From Hyalella azteca (Eukaryota; Arthropoda; Malacostraca; Amphipoda; Hyalellidae), in the NCBI RefSeq assembly GCF_000764305.2, contig NW_025936440.1, positions 1 through 64,000 of the forward strand: 64,000 bases of DNA, read 5' to 3'. The translations under genes and the position numbers were made by a program. Numbering within the stretch: position 1 is the stretch's first letter; each line of letters opens with the position of its first letter. The notes beneath the pieces are model-generated. The model had not been told where the DNA came from and made no database searches. It saw nothing but the letters and a program-made list of their open reading frames with translations. Below are positions 9,569 to 20,990 of this stretch, piece by piece.

Positions 9569-10560
9569 TTTGATTATGTATGCTCTAGTGGTAGAAATAT
9601 TGGCGATGATTGCACATCTTGATCGTAAAATTTTTCTTTTCAATTATGTTTTATGATCTAAAATTTCTCTTGATTTAACCCAGTTTAATAATTGAAATTC
9701 GGGTGCTCATGTGTGAACTGTGAGTTTATACAAACTTTAATTGAATATTAAAAATGCAGCTCTCCTCCAAATTGCATTGTAAGACGTGGGAATGCTAGCG
9801 TCGCGGTATCGAGCCCCTGAAAGTCTGGGACTCGTGCCCAACGTTATATATATAGGTTGTATCAAACGCCCAGTCTTACAGCTAAGGCGTGTAAATCAGA
9901 GAACAGACTCCGCTACCGCATTGCTATATTTCGTATTTCGGAATTAAACACAATCAGACTTGAAATATACTGGTAGTATTTCTGGAGACCACATTACGCT
10001 TTCCATTACAGATGTGTAAATGATTAGGACTACTAAAATTACTCAATGTTGCAATATTCTAGGTCTGTGTTGATATTATAAGTGCAAAGATAATTTACAT
10101 TTAACTGTATTTCATTCCCAGTTCATAACTAACTGTGATATTTAAGGCAATAACATGAATAATGATATTGAGTTAGAGTTGATGGGCAACTCCGCTAAAT
10201 TATAATAGGCTAGCAACAATTCCAGGACATGAGTTGCGGGGGAAACTTGAGGAAACGTATATACATGGTCGCTACAGTATCAATACCGCAATATGGAAAG
10301 CGTTATAATAAGATTTTTGCAGGCAAGTGTCACGGTAATTGTTATGTTATTCATGACGTCATTAAACACCTAACTACTTTCGTTCTTGGGAAGCTTCAAT
10401 AAGTCTGACGTGCAATATATTCCCATGATATTATCCTTATTTCTAGCAAACACGGTTTCGGATTAATTAGTTCGTTTTAGATTTCAATATTAACTCAGAT
10501 CCAACATAATAAATATGGATACATTTGATGATGAGAAAGTCTTTTATTAAGAAACGCTAG
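9569..10560 (+). repeat. Block I
   Basis: About 990 bp following H. An inverted copy lies at 52526-53343 plus 55161-55331, where it is split by a hAT element. On the minus strand about 9770-9935 contain a weak tRNA-like pattern (TAGCGGAGTCTG and, far away, GGCTCGATACCGC). The spacing is too long for a confident SINE call. No coding sequence was recognised. Confidence 0.6.
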
Positions 10561-11007
10561 GACTAATATTTAATTACGGTAAGCAGCTCTATATAACATT
10601 TTTATACACACAGATATAACATAGGTAAACATATATATAAACACGAAATATCAATACAATTTACTCATCTTTACCGAGAATCTACAATTATCACAAAATA
10701 GACAAGTTTACCCAAATGAATGGAAATAGAAAACCATAGGTTCGGGCAACTAACTTAAAAAGCGACCCGTACGTGAGGTAACTCAACATTTGCCTAATGT
10801 CAGTTTTCGTGCACCGGTGCCACTACATGTTTAGTTTTATATCGTAATACCAATTTAAAACTGGTCAATATTAAAATACTGAGCCTGAAGGACGGTAAGT
10901 AGATCCTGCTAGAGTTCTGAATGAGCCAGTTTCTGCCTGTTTTCTGAATGAAATGACAGTTTCTGTAACCGTACAGCATAAGGCCCGATCATCTTGTACA
11001 TACATAA
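10561..11007 (+). repeat. Blocks A and B (first part)
   Basis: Block A, partly deleted, covers about 10561-10900, followed by B up to the SINE insertion point at CATCTTGTACATACAT. The phrase CAGTTTCTGTAACCGTACAG is preceded by a short local duplication of TTTCTG at about 10931-10957. Confidence 0.7.
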
Positions 11008-11238
11008 AGCGGTTTCAGCGTTTATTAGGCCGTAGGCCTGTCTCTGATTCTAAACATAACAGAACATTCACAGCTTGTTGCGGTCTCGAACTCACAACTC
11101 ACTGCTACAATTCTGCTGTGCTTAACCGCCCGGCCTCCTCGCCGATTCTGATCAGAAAATGTAGCAGGTAGCTGGGATCAAACCCGCACCTCTCTGCTCC
11201 AATCCTGGTACTTTCAACTGTGATCACTGGGCAACCCT
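11008..11238 (-). mobile_element. tRNA-derived SINE, antisense, inside block B
   Basis: Antisense copy of the SINE described at 11957-12199. Recognisable parts are the reverse complements of GCTGAAACCGC (3' end), of the second tRNA-like module, of GGGTTTGATCCCAGC (B box) and of the 5' GTGGCCCAGTGG region. It sits at the same position of block B as the copies at 15052, 20630, 35162 and 44225, so one insertion was spread with the macro-repeat. Confidence 0.75.
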
Positions 11239-11956
11239 TTAGGTACCACTTGGACTCCATTAATTAATTATAATTAATGGTAACATGGATGGTGGCTAAT
11301 AATTACAATGACATGAGAACGTTAATATAAACTATCCTCACAATGTGTCCTCAGTGGCCTGTGGCCTCAAAATCCAGTACTAATAAACGCGCGCTTGTAA
11401 CCTCCTGAGTCCTGAAATCATCTCTGGCGTCACCGTCAGCTGGGTACCGCACGTCTGACGTCGACGATGAATGATAATAAATGAATAAGATTGAATGAGA
11501 GGCTTGCATAGTGAAGAATAATAGCCTCGAGAACATTTTTAAAATTTAGATTTTCCGTTATTCGTTTTGTTAAGGTTCAGGCAACATCGGTGAGATTAAC
11601 ATTAGGGAACTCTTCAGTAAAGTGAAACGAAATTTTTTATAAATTCAAGGAATGAGGAACACAGGAGACCTGCAGCGACTCGTATTCATAACTCGCACTA
11701 TCAATAATAATTTCTTGTCAATGTCGTAATTAATTTTATTAAACGTTGAAACTCGGCAATCATAAATCTCTGTAACTACATGTAACTTCATTACCTTGAA
11801 CGCGATTGCTTATTTCGCATTTCATCATTTCACTATTAAATAATTATAAAATATTCGGTCATTAAGTCTTGTCAATTCTTGTACACGAATAAATTAACAC
11901 TCGCGTAATTTCTGACTGATTAAAATTCAGTGAACGAGGAAATTATTTCCATTTAA
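11239..11956 (+). repeat. Rest of B, single S31, partial C, then unassigned DNA
   Basis: B ends at about 11400, one S31 unit lies at 11427-11470, and C runs to about 11672 with GAGAGGCTTGCATAGTGAAG intact. From about 11673 to 11956 the AT-rich sequence matches nothing else in the window and shows no gene or repeat that I recognise. Confidence 0.6.
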
Positions 11957-12199
11957 CACTGGGCAGGGTGGCCCAGTGGTTAAAGTTCAGAGTACCAAGA
12001 TTGACGCACTAGAGAGGCGCGGGTTCGATCCCAGCTCTGTGCGCCAGTTTCTGGTCAGAATCGGCAAGGAGGCCAGGCGGTTAAGCACAGCAGAATTGTA
12101 GCAGTGAGTTGCGAGTTCGAGACCTCAAAATGCTGTGAATATTCTGCGATGTTGAGAATCGGCGACAGGCCTACGGTCTAATAAACGCTGAAACCGCTA
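11957..12199 (+). mobile_element. Dimeric tRNA-derived SINE
   Basis: Short interspersed element with two tRNA-like modules. Module 1 has a good RNA polymerase III A box, TGGCCCAGTGG (11969-11979), and B box, GGTTCGATCCC (12022-12032). Module 2 (about 12066-12124) is weaker, with GAGTTCGAGACC at 12113-12124. The 3' part contains AGAATCGGCGACAGGCC and ends AATAAACGCTGAAACCGC, then an AT-rich tail. The string AATCGGCGACAGGCC also occurs in the LINE 3' UTR at about 5420, which suggests this SINE is mobilised by that LINE. Target duplications were not evident. Confidence 0.85.
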
Positions 12200-12660
12200 G
12201 TATATTATTTATTATTTTCAATTTGTACAATTAAATATTGTGAATTCTTCTAGACCGCGCCAGCGGGTAAATATTAGCCAATCGCTAAGCGCTATTTTCT
12301 GGACGACGTCGTTAGGTGAACATCTGGTAAGGGGTAAGATGCTAAGTTCTTAACTAGAATTCAATTCTTATAATTCAATAAAATATTTCAATGTAACTGT
12401 CATAACTATTTCACCGTGTGGGTTTGCTTAATTCTTTTGATCTCGTTATTCCATTGTGTTCATGTCATGTTTATTCTAACAACCTTGCAACGCGGACAGG
12501 TGTTGGTCGGCGTCTTAGTTCTTCAACTCCAATAAACTATCTGAGCTTCACAGTCTTTACTCCAACCCCCCACGGTACGTGCTCAAATAACTTTAAGGAA
12601 GAGGGATGGCTGCTGTGAAATTTGAAAAAGTAGTAGAGAAAACCAACCCTCTTCTTCAGA
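12200..12660 (+). repeat. Unassigned stretch and block N
   Basis: From 12200 to about 12340 I see nothing recognisable. Block N (about 12340-12660) recurs inverted at 38441-38765. Both copies keep a 66-codon open frame (12418-12618 plus; 38487-38687 minus) containing RRLSSSTPINYLSFTVF, beginning at GTG here and without a recognisable product. N replaces the start of block C in both copies, and the junction with C at CCCTCGCAAAATATAG is identical, so it was duplicated as a unit. Confidence 0.55.
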
Positions 12661-12924
12661 CCCTCGCAAAATATAGTTTACTCTGAAGTATGTAAAAATA
12701 ATTCAAAATAAATGAAGACCTGAGAGCTATAATTAGTTTTCGAATGAAACATCAGTAGTTTAAATACAAGTCAAGAATAAAAACATATATATTTTATGTT
12801 AAAGACGAAATGTGTTCAAAATTCAAAGTGGAGAAATTTTCTGTGCAACATCGACTCGTGTCTACATTAATCATACCTAGAATTACGCCACGTCATCAGT
12901 ATCCATGGACCTGTGTCGGCGCAC
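12661..12924 (+). repeat. Block C (3' part)
   Basis: Second half of block C, ending GTGTCGGCGCAC. Its closest relative is the inverted segment 38181-38440. Confidence 0.75.
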
Positions 12925-12993
12925 TACATGTTTTATTGTGCGGCTCCCCCTGCAGTAAATCGCGTAAAATATATTTTTGCTGGCCGAAAGGCC
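12925..12993 (+). other. HV segment and D hairpin, copy 2
   Basis: Variable sequence at 12925-12980, then GGCC-GAAA-GGCC at 12982-12993. The variable part is unrelated to the inserts of the other copies, although both flanks are conserved. Confidence 0.7.
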
Positions 12994-13910
12994 CATAGAA
13001 CTTGAGGGAGAATGTTGAAAGGGTGTATAACATGCGTGGCTACTGTGCCGGTCGCAGCTCAGCCTACTGCTTTTTATTGCCAGCAAATTGTTAATTCATT
13101 TAAATCTGCGCGTATGCGACAACCTTTTGAGAAGAATAGAGGAGTAGAGGCAGGTAAATGACCGTTCCGTGAGTAGGTTAAAATCGGTCTTCCTTCAATA
13201 AACATTTTATAATTTCATTCCTATAAATGGAATTATCAAATAGAAATTATTCGGCAACGCCAGGCTAACCCGCTATATTATAGTTAATAATAAAATGCAT
13301 TCTCTTGCCACCGATCGATCGCGTATATAATAAATACTGAGAAATGAAGAGTGAATGTGAGTTGTACGAGTTAGTGGAAAGAGGTTTTTCTTTGATTTAC
13401 ATTTTTGAAATTTTTTTCGAAACAACGTGGTTTTCTAATTAAAGATATATAATCAATCATCAGAAACGTCTGAACTCGTATAAAAATGACTGCCAAACTA
13501 TACCAATATCAATCAAATCATAATTATAATATATTTGTTTGGTATAATAATAATAGTTTGGTATAATAATATAATACCAAAATGTCAAGCGAACTCGTAT
13601 AAAAATGCCTGCCGAACTATACCAAAATATAAGCGTGCGGTGCCACTAAGAATTTAATAGACAAAAAGAGACTATAAAGCCGTACGAGCTTTAAATGTTT
13701 TGGTTGAAGGTCTTTTTAAAGCTTCATTAAAAAAGCTACTTTGTACGTGATGAAGTTCAACTCAGTTTCTTTGCGTTTTTGGACGTTCACCAGCGCGTGC
13801 GTGCCATTACAACATAAACAAATTTCCCTGCCTTCTTTTGTCACATTTTAGGTGCAGCGTATTCGTATATAGGTGCGGTTCTTATAAGTCTTATCTTATA
13901 GGTAGTATAC
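12994..13910 (+). repeat. Blocks D and E
   Basis: D covers about 12994-13195 and E about 13196-13910. E is cut off at CTTATCTTATAGGTA, where an antisense LINE begins. The two internal direct repeats of E are both present here. Confidence 0.75.
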
Positions 13911-14275
13911 TTGTATACTTCATTGAGGTCCCCACGCAGACGTCGATAACTGAGACTTGGAAGCTTCATAATCTTTAATCTTTCCTCATAGGACTTGCCT
14001 TTCAAGCCCGGAATTATCCTTGTTGCACGTCTTTGAACACTCTCTATTAAATTTTTGTCCCTTTCAAGTTTCGGTGACCATACGACGTTTCCAAACTCTA
14101 GGTTAGGGCGCACGACAGCGACCAACAACAGCTTCATCGCTTCAGCATCTATGTACTCGTAAGAGCGTCTGATCAGTCCAAGTCGTTTATTGGCTTTATT
14201 AACATGAGTTTCTATATGCTTAGAATATTTCAACTCATTGTCGATATTAACTCCTAAGTCCTTTTCAATTGTTAA
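13911..14275 (-). pseudogene. LINE reverse transcriptase fragment, C-terminal region, antisense
   Basis: The minus strand from about 14270 to 13911 translates without a stop as KYSKHIETHVNKANKRLGLI, then RRSYEYIDAEAMKLLLVAVV, RPNLEFGNVVWSPKLERDKN and onward to LSYRRLRGDLNEVYKY. This is the region after the RT catalytic core in CR1/jockey-like non-LTR elements. The catalytic YxDD part is absent and the 3' end is missing, so it is a relic. The fragment begins and ends abruptly between block E and AT-rich DNA. Confidence 0.85.
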
Positions 14276-15051
14276 ATTATATTGTTCAAATTAAATTGTT
14301 TAAATTAAATTGTAATTGTTAAGTCTTCAAATTAAAAAATATATATATTTAATGTTAGAGACGAAATGTGTTCAAAGTGGGGAAATTTTCTGTGATTAGA
14401 ACATATTTATTACGCATACGGTGATTGGGATGCGCTAATAAAAACGAAGATCTAGTTTAACATTTCATCGTCCTATTGCTTCATACACATAGCAAAATCT
14501 AACACTGTTTGAAATAGAAAGTGTTCTAATTAAATAAAAAAAAGCACAAGTAGAGCCGCTGTGGAAATAAAGACTAGCAATTTGTCGTCCAAGAATCTCA
14601 ATCACATGATTAGTTATATATTTTTCGAGGCGTATAAAATAATAGCATCTCAATATAACATTTTTTAAACACGCAGATATGACATAAGTAAAACAAGTGC
14701 ATGGCCACGAAATATCAATGGACATCACTCATCTTTCATACGAATCGATGATTATCACAAAATAAGAATGTTTGTCCTAATAAATAGAAACAGAAAACAT
14801 CGAGTGCGGTAAACTAATTTAAACAGCAACCCGTACGTGAATTTGCTTAACATTTACCTAATGTCAGTCTTTGTGCACCGGTGCCACAACATGTTTAGTT
14901 TTATATCGTAATTCCAATTTAAAACTGATGGATATTAAAATACTGAGCCTGAAGGACGGTTAGTAGATCCTTCTTGAGTTCTGAATGAGCCAACTCTGGA
15001 CAGTTTCTGTAACCGTAGAGCATGAGGCTCCCATCATCTTGTACATACATA
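14276..15051 (+). repeat. C fragment, blocks G, A and start of B
   Basis: From 14276 to about 14335 lies an AT-rich stretch with short ATTGTT repeats. About 14336-14400 matches a piece of block C (GTTAGAGACGAAATGTGTTC). G is reduced to about 14400-14465, A covers about 14466-14930, and B begins at 14931. No gene was recognised. Confidence 0.65.
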
Positions 15052-15285
15052 CAGCGGTATCAGCGTTTATTAGGCCGTAGGACTCTCGCCGATTCTTAAC
15101 ATCACAGAACATTCACAGCTTGTTGCGTTCTCGAACTCGCAACTCACTGCTATAATTCTGCTGCGCTTAACCGCCCGGCCTCCTCGCCGATTCTGACCAG
15201 AAATTTTCGCAGGTAGTTGGGATCAAACCCGCAACCCTCTGCTCCAATCCTAGTGCTCTGAACTGTAGCCACTGGGCCATCATGT
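15052..15285 (-). mobile_element. tRNA-derived SINE, antisense, inside block B
   Basis: Same element and insertion point as at 11008-11238. It is followed by the block B continuation with CATGGATGGTGGCTCATAAT. Confidence 0.75.
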
Positions 15286-15465
15286 AAGATACCACTTGGC
15301 CCTCATTAATTAATTATAATTAATAGTGACATGGATGGTGGCTCATAATTATGGTGACATGACAACGTTACCATAAATTATCATCGTAACTCATCCTCTG
15401 TGGCCTGTGGCCTCAAATTAAAGAACTAATAAACGTGCGCTCGTAACCTCCTGACATCATCTCAT
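15286..15465 (+). repeat. Block B, end
   Basis: B continues to GTGGCCTGTGGCCTCAAA and the CTCCTGACATCATCTC lead-in that precedes every S31 array. Confidence 0.75.
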
Positions 15466-15683
15466 ACGTCACCGTCAGCTGGGTACCGCACGTCTGACGT
15501 CACCGTCAGCTGGGTACCGCACGTCTGACGTCACCGTCAGCTGGGTACCGCACGTCTGACGTCACCGTCAGCTGGGTACCGCACGTCTGATGTCACCGTC
15601 AGCTGGGAACCGCACGTCTGACGTCACCGTCAGCTGGGTACCGCACGTCTGACGTCACCGTCAGCTGGGTACCGCACGTCTGA
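15466..15683 (+). repeat. S31 array, seven units
   Basis: Seven tandem 31-bp units starting GGGTACCGCACGTCTGACGT, with a strict 31-bp period (15481, 15512, 15543, 15574, 15605, 15636, 15667). Each internal unit contains the palindrome TGACGTCA and a stem-loop CTGACG-TCAC-CGTCAG. Only isolated substitutions separate the units. Confidence 0.95.
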
Positions 15684-16142
15684 TGCCGAAGATGAATGTT
15701 AATAAATGAATGAGAGGCTTGCATAGTGAAGAATAACAGCCTCGAGAATATTTTTTAAATTTAGACTTTCCGTTATTAGTTTTGTTAATGTTCGGGCTCA
15801 TCGGTGTGATTAACATTAGGGAACAATTCAGTAAAGTGAAACAATTTTCATAAATTCCATAAATAAGGAACACTGGAGACCATCGTAAAATATAATTTAC
15901 TCTGAATTATGTAAAAATTATTCAAAATAAACGAAGACATTAGAGCCATAATTAGTTTTCGAATGAAACATCAGCAGTTGAAATACATACAAACAATAAA
16001 AAAATATATATTTAATGTTAGAGACGAAATGTATTCACAATTCAAGTGGGACAATTTTCTGTGCATCATCGACTCGTATCTACATTAGTCATACCTGAAG
16101 TCGCGCCATGTTATCAGTATACATCTACGTCTGTCGGCTCAC
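15684..16142 (+). repeat. Block C
   Basis: Full-length C from GAGAGGCTTGCATAGTGAAG to CTGTCGGCTCAC. Nothing coding was recognised. Confidence 0.8.
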
Positions 16143-16203
16143 AGTCGCCGTTTGGATTGGCATCTTTTAATTTTTGATACATATTTTTGGTGGCCGAAAG
16201 GCC
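16143..16203 (+). other. HV segment and D hairpin, copy 3
   Basis: Variable sequence at 16143-16190 ends TTTTTGG; the hairpin GGCC-GAAA-GGCC follows at 16192-16203. Confidence 0.7.
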
Positions 16204-18153
16204 CATACAGAACTTAAACGAGAAGTTTGAAAGTTTATATAATTTACGTGTGCGACTGTGCCGGACGCAGCTCAGCCAACTGTTTTTCATTGCCAGCAAA
16301 TTGTTAATTCGTTGAAATCTGCGCGTATGCGACAACCTCTTAGACGCATAGAGGAGTAAAGGCAGCTAAATGACCGTTCCATGTGTGAGTTTGAATAGCT
16401 TTTCCTTCAATAAACATTTTATAATTTCATTCCTATAAATGGAATTTTCAAATAGAAGTTATTCGGCAACGCCAGGCTAACCTGCTATATACAATAGTAA
16501 GTAATAAAATGCATTTTATTTCCGCAATTCGAACTGGTAAACAAATACTGGGGATGGAGAAAGGAGTGAATGGGAGTTCTGTGAGTTAGTATAAAGATGT
16601 TTTTTATTTACATTTTTGAAATTTTATTCAAACAACGGGGTTTTCTAATTAATGATATATAATCAATCCCAAGCAACGTCTGAACTCGTAGGAAAATGCC
16701 TGTCAGACTATACCAATATCAATCAGAATATATTAATATTATATATGTTTGAGATTATAATAATAGTTTGTTATAGTAATATAATACCAAAATGTCAATT
16801 GAACTCGGATGAAAATGCCTGCCGAACTATACCAAAATATGTGCGTGCGGTGCCACTAAGAATTTAATAGACAGGAAGAGACTATAAAGCGCTACGAGCT
16901 TAAATGTTTTGGTTGAAGGTCTTTCCGAAGCTTCATTAAAAAAGCTACTTTGTACGTGATGAAGTTCAAGTCAGTTTCTTTCAAACTTACTAATCTTCCT
17001 CCCTGGTGAACGTAGTCTCGGATCTTATTCAGCATAAACACCCTAGGGCCTAGACATAACTGATTGTACAAGAATTTATTTGTTTTCCTAACAAGGTTAA
17101 TTCAAATAATACAAACAAATTAGGTAAACATTTTTCTGAGAATTACTATCCAAGATCAGAACTACATTGCGTTTTATAAACATTCATATCCTAAGCTTCA
17201 TATTCATAACAGGATCCAAAGGCTCATACATATACCATTGTTACTGAACACGTAAAAACTCTCAATAAGTGCCAGACATAAGTAATCTGTATGACCGCTG
17301 TAGAACATGCATAGATGACGGAAATAAACGAACTCTGAATTTTTGGATGCTTGATAAGGGTTTATGTATTAGTTTACGAGAAACCAAATAGCTTCAGCAA
17401 TCTTAGAAGTGAGAATTTCAGCGAAACAAGGACACGAGTGTGTGAATTCGAGGGCACGACATTCGAGGGCACGAATAACTTTATATATAAGAATCTCAAC
17501 ACGAAAATTGAATTGTATACGAAATCTGTATTTTGTTCAAGAATTTAGATAAAAAATAAGTATAGAGCGAGTTAAAGTTACCATAGAAAATAGGATTAAA
17601 TTAAATCTTAGTGACGTATTATTTTGAACTCGTATCTCGCTCGCCAGGCAAAAATATCTCAACTTTCACTAGAGTAAAAAATACCTTCACTGTTTGGCAA
17701 AAAATTTCAATGTCTGTGAAATTGTTAGCCTTATCACTTCTTTATTGAGAAATTATATTTATTACGTATACGTGCGATTGGGATTCGACAATAAAAAACG
17801 AAAATTTAGTTTAATAATATATCGTCCTATTGCTTCTTAGTCATAGAAAAATCTACCGCTGTTTGAAATAGGTAGTCATCTAATTAAATAAAAAAAATGC
17901 CGCACCCTTGGCTTCTAGAATTTATTTTACGTAAATTGAGGAGCATAAACAAAGCCGCTGTTGAAATATGGTCTAGCAACTTGTCCTAGAATCTCTATCA
18001 CTTGATAGGTTATATATTTTTCGAGGCGTAAAAAATAACAGCATCTCACTATAACATTTTTATACACAGATATGAAATAAGTTAAACAAGTGTATGGCCA
18101 GCTAACTCCAACTGTCCACCTGTTCGTTAAAGTTCTGATCTCCTTATAGCCTC
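16204..18153 (+). repeat. Blocks D, E (truncated), F, G, A
   Basis: D spans about 16204-16400. E covers 16401-16980 and breaks off at CAGTTTCTT, with a direct join to F (about 16981-17630). F has a minimal S15 of under two units at 17450-17474. G covers about 17631-17825 and A about 17826-18105. From 18106 to 18153 nothing is recognisable, and the orientation then reverses. Confidence 0.7.
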
Positions 18154-18206
18154 CAAAAACAGATTATAGCATTTTTTATTACTTTATGCAGCCAATTTCA
18201 CTGTAA
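18154..18206 (-). other. HV segment, copy 4 (inverted), hairpin lost
   Basis: Read on the minus strand, the conserved CATATGTCGGCAC is followed by a private segment ending CTGTTTTTGG, the usual HV terminus. Beyond it block D is not recognisable (AGGCTATAAGGAG instead of the hairpin). This copy is truncated just after HV. Confidence 0.55.
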
Positions 18207-18867
18207 GTGTGCCGACATATGTCCATGGACACTGATGACGTGGCGCAATTTTAAGTGTAACTAATGTAGATACTGATCGACATTGTACAGAAATTTTTCT
18301 CACTATGAACATGGAACACATTTCGTCTTTAACATATATATATTTTTTTATTGTTGACTTCACTTTAATTACTGATGTTTCATTCGAAAACTAATTTAGG
18401 CTCTCAAATCTTCGTTAAATTTTAATTTTTCACAAGTAATTCAGAGCAAATTGGATTTTACAATAGTCTACTGTATTCTTATTCATGGAATTTATAAACA
18501 ATTTTGTTACACTTTACAGAGAAGTTCCCTCATGTTATTAATCTCACCGATGTGGCCCGATCCTTATCAAAACTAATACGGAAAGTATAAATTTCAAAAA
18601 TATTCTCGAGGCTGTTATTGTTATTCTTCACTATGCAAGCCTCGCATTCATTCTTATTCATTTATTATCATTCATTGTCGACGTCGGACGTGAGGTACCC
18701 AGCTGACGGTGACGTCAGAGATGATGTCAGTAGGTTTCAAGCGCACGTTTAATAGTTCTTTAATTTGAGCCACAGGCCACTGAGGACACATTGTGAGGAT
18801 AGTTTATGGTGAGGTTGTCCATGAACAATGATGGGGCCTTATGATGTACGGCTACAGAAACTGTCCA
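18207..18867 (-). repeat. Blocks C and B (inverted)
   Basis: C occupies about 18207-18670 and a single S31 unit about 18677-18715. B continues to a LINE-tail insertion at 18868. This inverted cycle is related to 42690-44600 in the opposite orientation. Confidence 0.7.
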
Positions 18868-18995
18868 GAGTTAGAATAGAATAGAAGTGTCGGCACTGAA
18901 GAAATAGGCCCATGCCCTGATGCCGATTTATGTACTTTTCGTGACGATTCCACAAGGGATCCGGCCTTATGAACCCGATCTTTCCAGGCTAATCC
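18868..18995 (-). mobile_element. LINE 3' tail, antisense, 5'-truncated insertion
   Basis: About 128 bp matching the LINE 3' end at 37310-37455, including the reverse complements of GAATCACGAAAAG-like and TGCCGGCACTTCTATTC strings and the TTCTA-type tail. It interrupts B between CCAGAGTT and the CCAGAACTGAAGCAGG continuation. Extreme 5' truncation is typical of target-primed LINE insertion. Confidence 0.65.
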
Positions 18996-20547
18996 AGAAC
19001 TGAAGCAGGATCTACTAACCGTCTTTCAGGCTAAGTATTTTAATATCGACCAGTTTTAAATTGGTATTACGATATAAAACATAACATGTAGTGGCACCGG
19101 TGCAGGAAAACTGACATTAAGCTAATGTTGAGCTACCTCACGTACGGGTTGCTTTTTAAATTAGTTTCCCGTAATCGTGGTTTTCTGTTTTCGTTTATCA
19201 GGACAAACTTGCTTATTTTGTGATAATCCTCGATTCAGATTAAAGACGAATAAATTGTATTGATATTTCGTGGTCATGCACTTGTTTTACTTATGTCATA
19301 TTTGTGTGTTTAAAAAATTTTACATGGAGAAGCTGTCATTTTACACGCCTAGACAAACATATAACCTATCAGGTGATAGAAATTTTAGGACAATTTGCTA
19401 GTTCTTATTTTAACAGCGGCTTCTATTTATGCTTCTTAATTTACGCTTATTAATAAATTCTATAAACCCATGGCGAGGATCTTTCCTTGATTTAATTAGA
19501 CGACTTCCTATTTCCAACAGCGGTAGATTTTGCTATGACTAAGAATCAATAGGACCATGGAATGTTAAAATAAATTTCCGTTTTTATTAACGTAATCAAA
19601 TCACTCGTACGCGTGATAAATATATAGTCTCTATAAAGAAGTGATAATGGCTAACTATTTCACAGACATTGATAATCTATGCCAGACAGTGAAGCGTAGT
19701 GGAAAAAAAATCAATGAAACCGATGAATAGTGACAACTTGATACCACTGTACCATTATAGTCAATATAGATTATAGACTATATTATACAATATAGCCTAC
19801 AATTATAAGCAAGCCTATTAGAATTGATAAAATTATCCTGAAGCATCTTCAATGGACATGGAAAAAGAAAAATACAAACAACACAATCGGTTTAATTAAG
19901 CAGAATATTTTATTAATTAAAACCAAATATGCATTGAAACACACTTACATAATCAGGTTTTTAATCAACATTAAAAACCAGCAGTTGAAAGTCTTTAAAT
20001 TGACAAATTCAAGTCACCGACTTGAGACTGGCGGTAAAAGTGATTAAATTAATTATATTGAGATGCTTAATTAATTATAATTAATTAAAACAATTAAGAC
20101 AGAGACAACAACATCCGGGGCGGTAATGTCAGAGGCAATTGTAACAAGCAGAGTTTATTAATATGTTTCCAGAGAGGGAATAGTTATATAAATATAGAAT
20201 GTTTATAGATGGTCATTAAAATGAAACGCACTTAACACGGTTCGGCTAGAGAAAATTTTCCTAGAGCACAAGCAAAACTTTTACTAGAGCAAAAAAATTG
20301 TCCTACAGTGAAAAAATCCTAGGAAAAATCTTTTCCTAGAGAAAAAAAGAATCCTAGAGCAAAAAACTTTTTCCCTGAGCAAAAAAATTTCATAGAGAAA
20401 AAATCCTAGATCATTTATTATTATGGTACAAAAATTGACATGTCAGTTGACATCTGTTGACAAAAATTGACATCTGTCAGTTGACATCTGTATATTGTTG
20501 GACCAGTTTACCAGTTTCACGTATCACATGACTTCACCTGCGTTACA
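18996..20547 (-). repeat. Blocks B (start), A, G, K, J (inverted) and a scrap of H
   Basis: A covers about 19031-19600, G 19601-19740, K 19741-20225 and J 20226-20520. The H scrap CATGACTTCACCTGCGTTAC lies at about 20528-20547. Next to J the motif CAGTTGACATCTG occurs several times within 100 bp (20440-20500). This section is the inverted counterpart of 42640-44100. Confidence 0.75.
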
Positions 20548-20990
20548 CCGTATTGCGTACTCTGTGGCCTGTGGCCTCAAGTTAAAGAACTATTAAACAT
20601 GCTAAACTTCATGTAAAAAACTATTAAACAGCTTGTTGCGAAGAAAATCACAGAAACTCGCAACTCACTGCTGCACTTCTGCTGTGCTTGACCGCCCGGC
20701 CTCCTGACCGCCCGATTCTGACCAGAAATTGTCGCAGGTAGTTGGGATTAAACCCGCAACTCTCTGCTCCAATCCTGGTACTCTGAACTTTAATCACTGG
20801 GCCACCCTGTTAAGGTTACCACTGGGCCCCTATTAATTAATTATGATTAATAGTGATATCGATGGTGGCTCATAATTAAGGTGACATGACAACGTTACCA
20901 TAAACTATCATCGTAATGCGACCTCTGTGGCCTGTGGCCTCAAATTAAAGAACTATTAAACGTGCGCTTGTAACCTCCTGACATTATCTC
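20548..20990 (+). repeat. Block B with partial antisense SINE (20630-20812)
   Basis: The block starts directly with GTGGCCTGTGGCCTCAAG and contains an incomplete antisense SINE. It then gives B again to a second GTGGCCTGTGGCCTCAAA. The duplicated phrase shows that two B copies recombined here. Confidence 0.65.

Noticed and set aside
9770..9935. Antisense tRNA-like element in block I
   Set aside because: A- and B-box-like strings are about 100 bp apart and poorly conserved in the second copy at 53170-53320.
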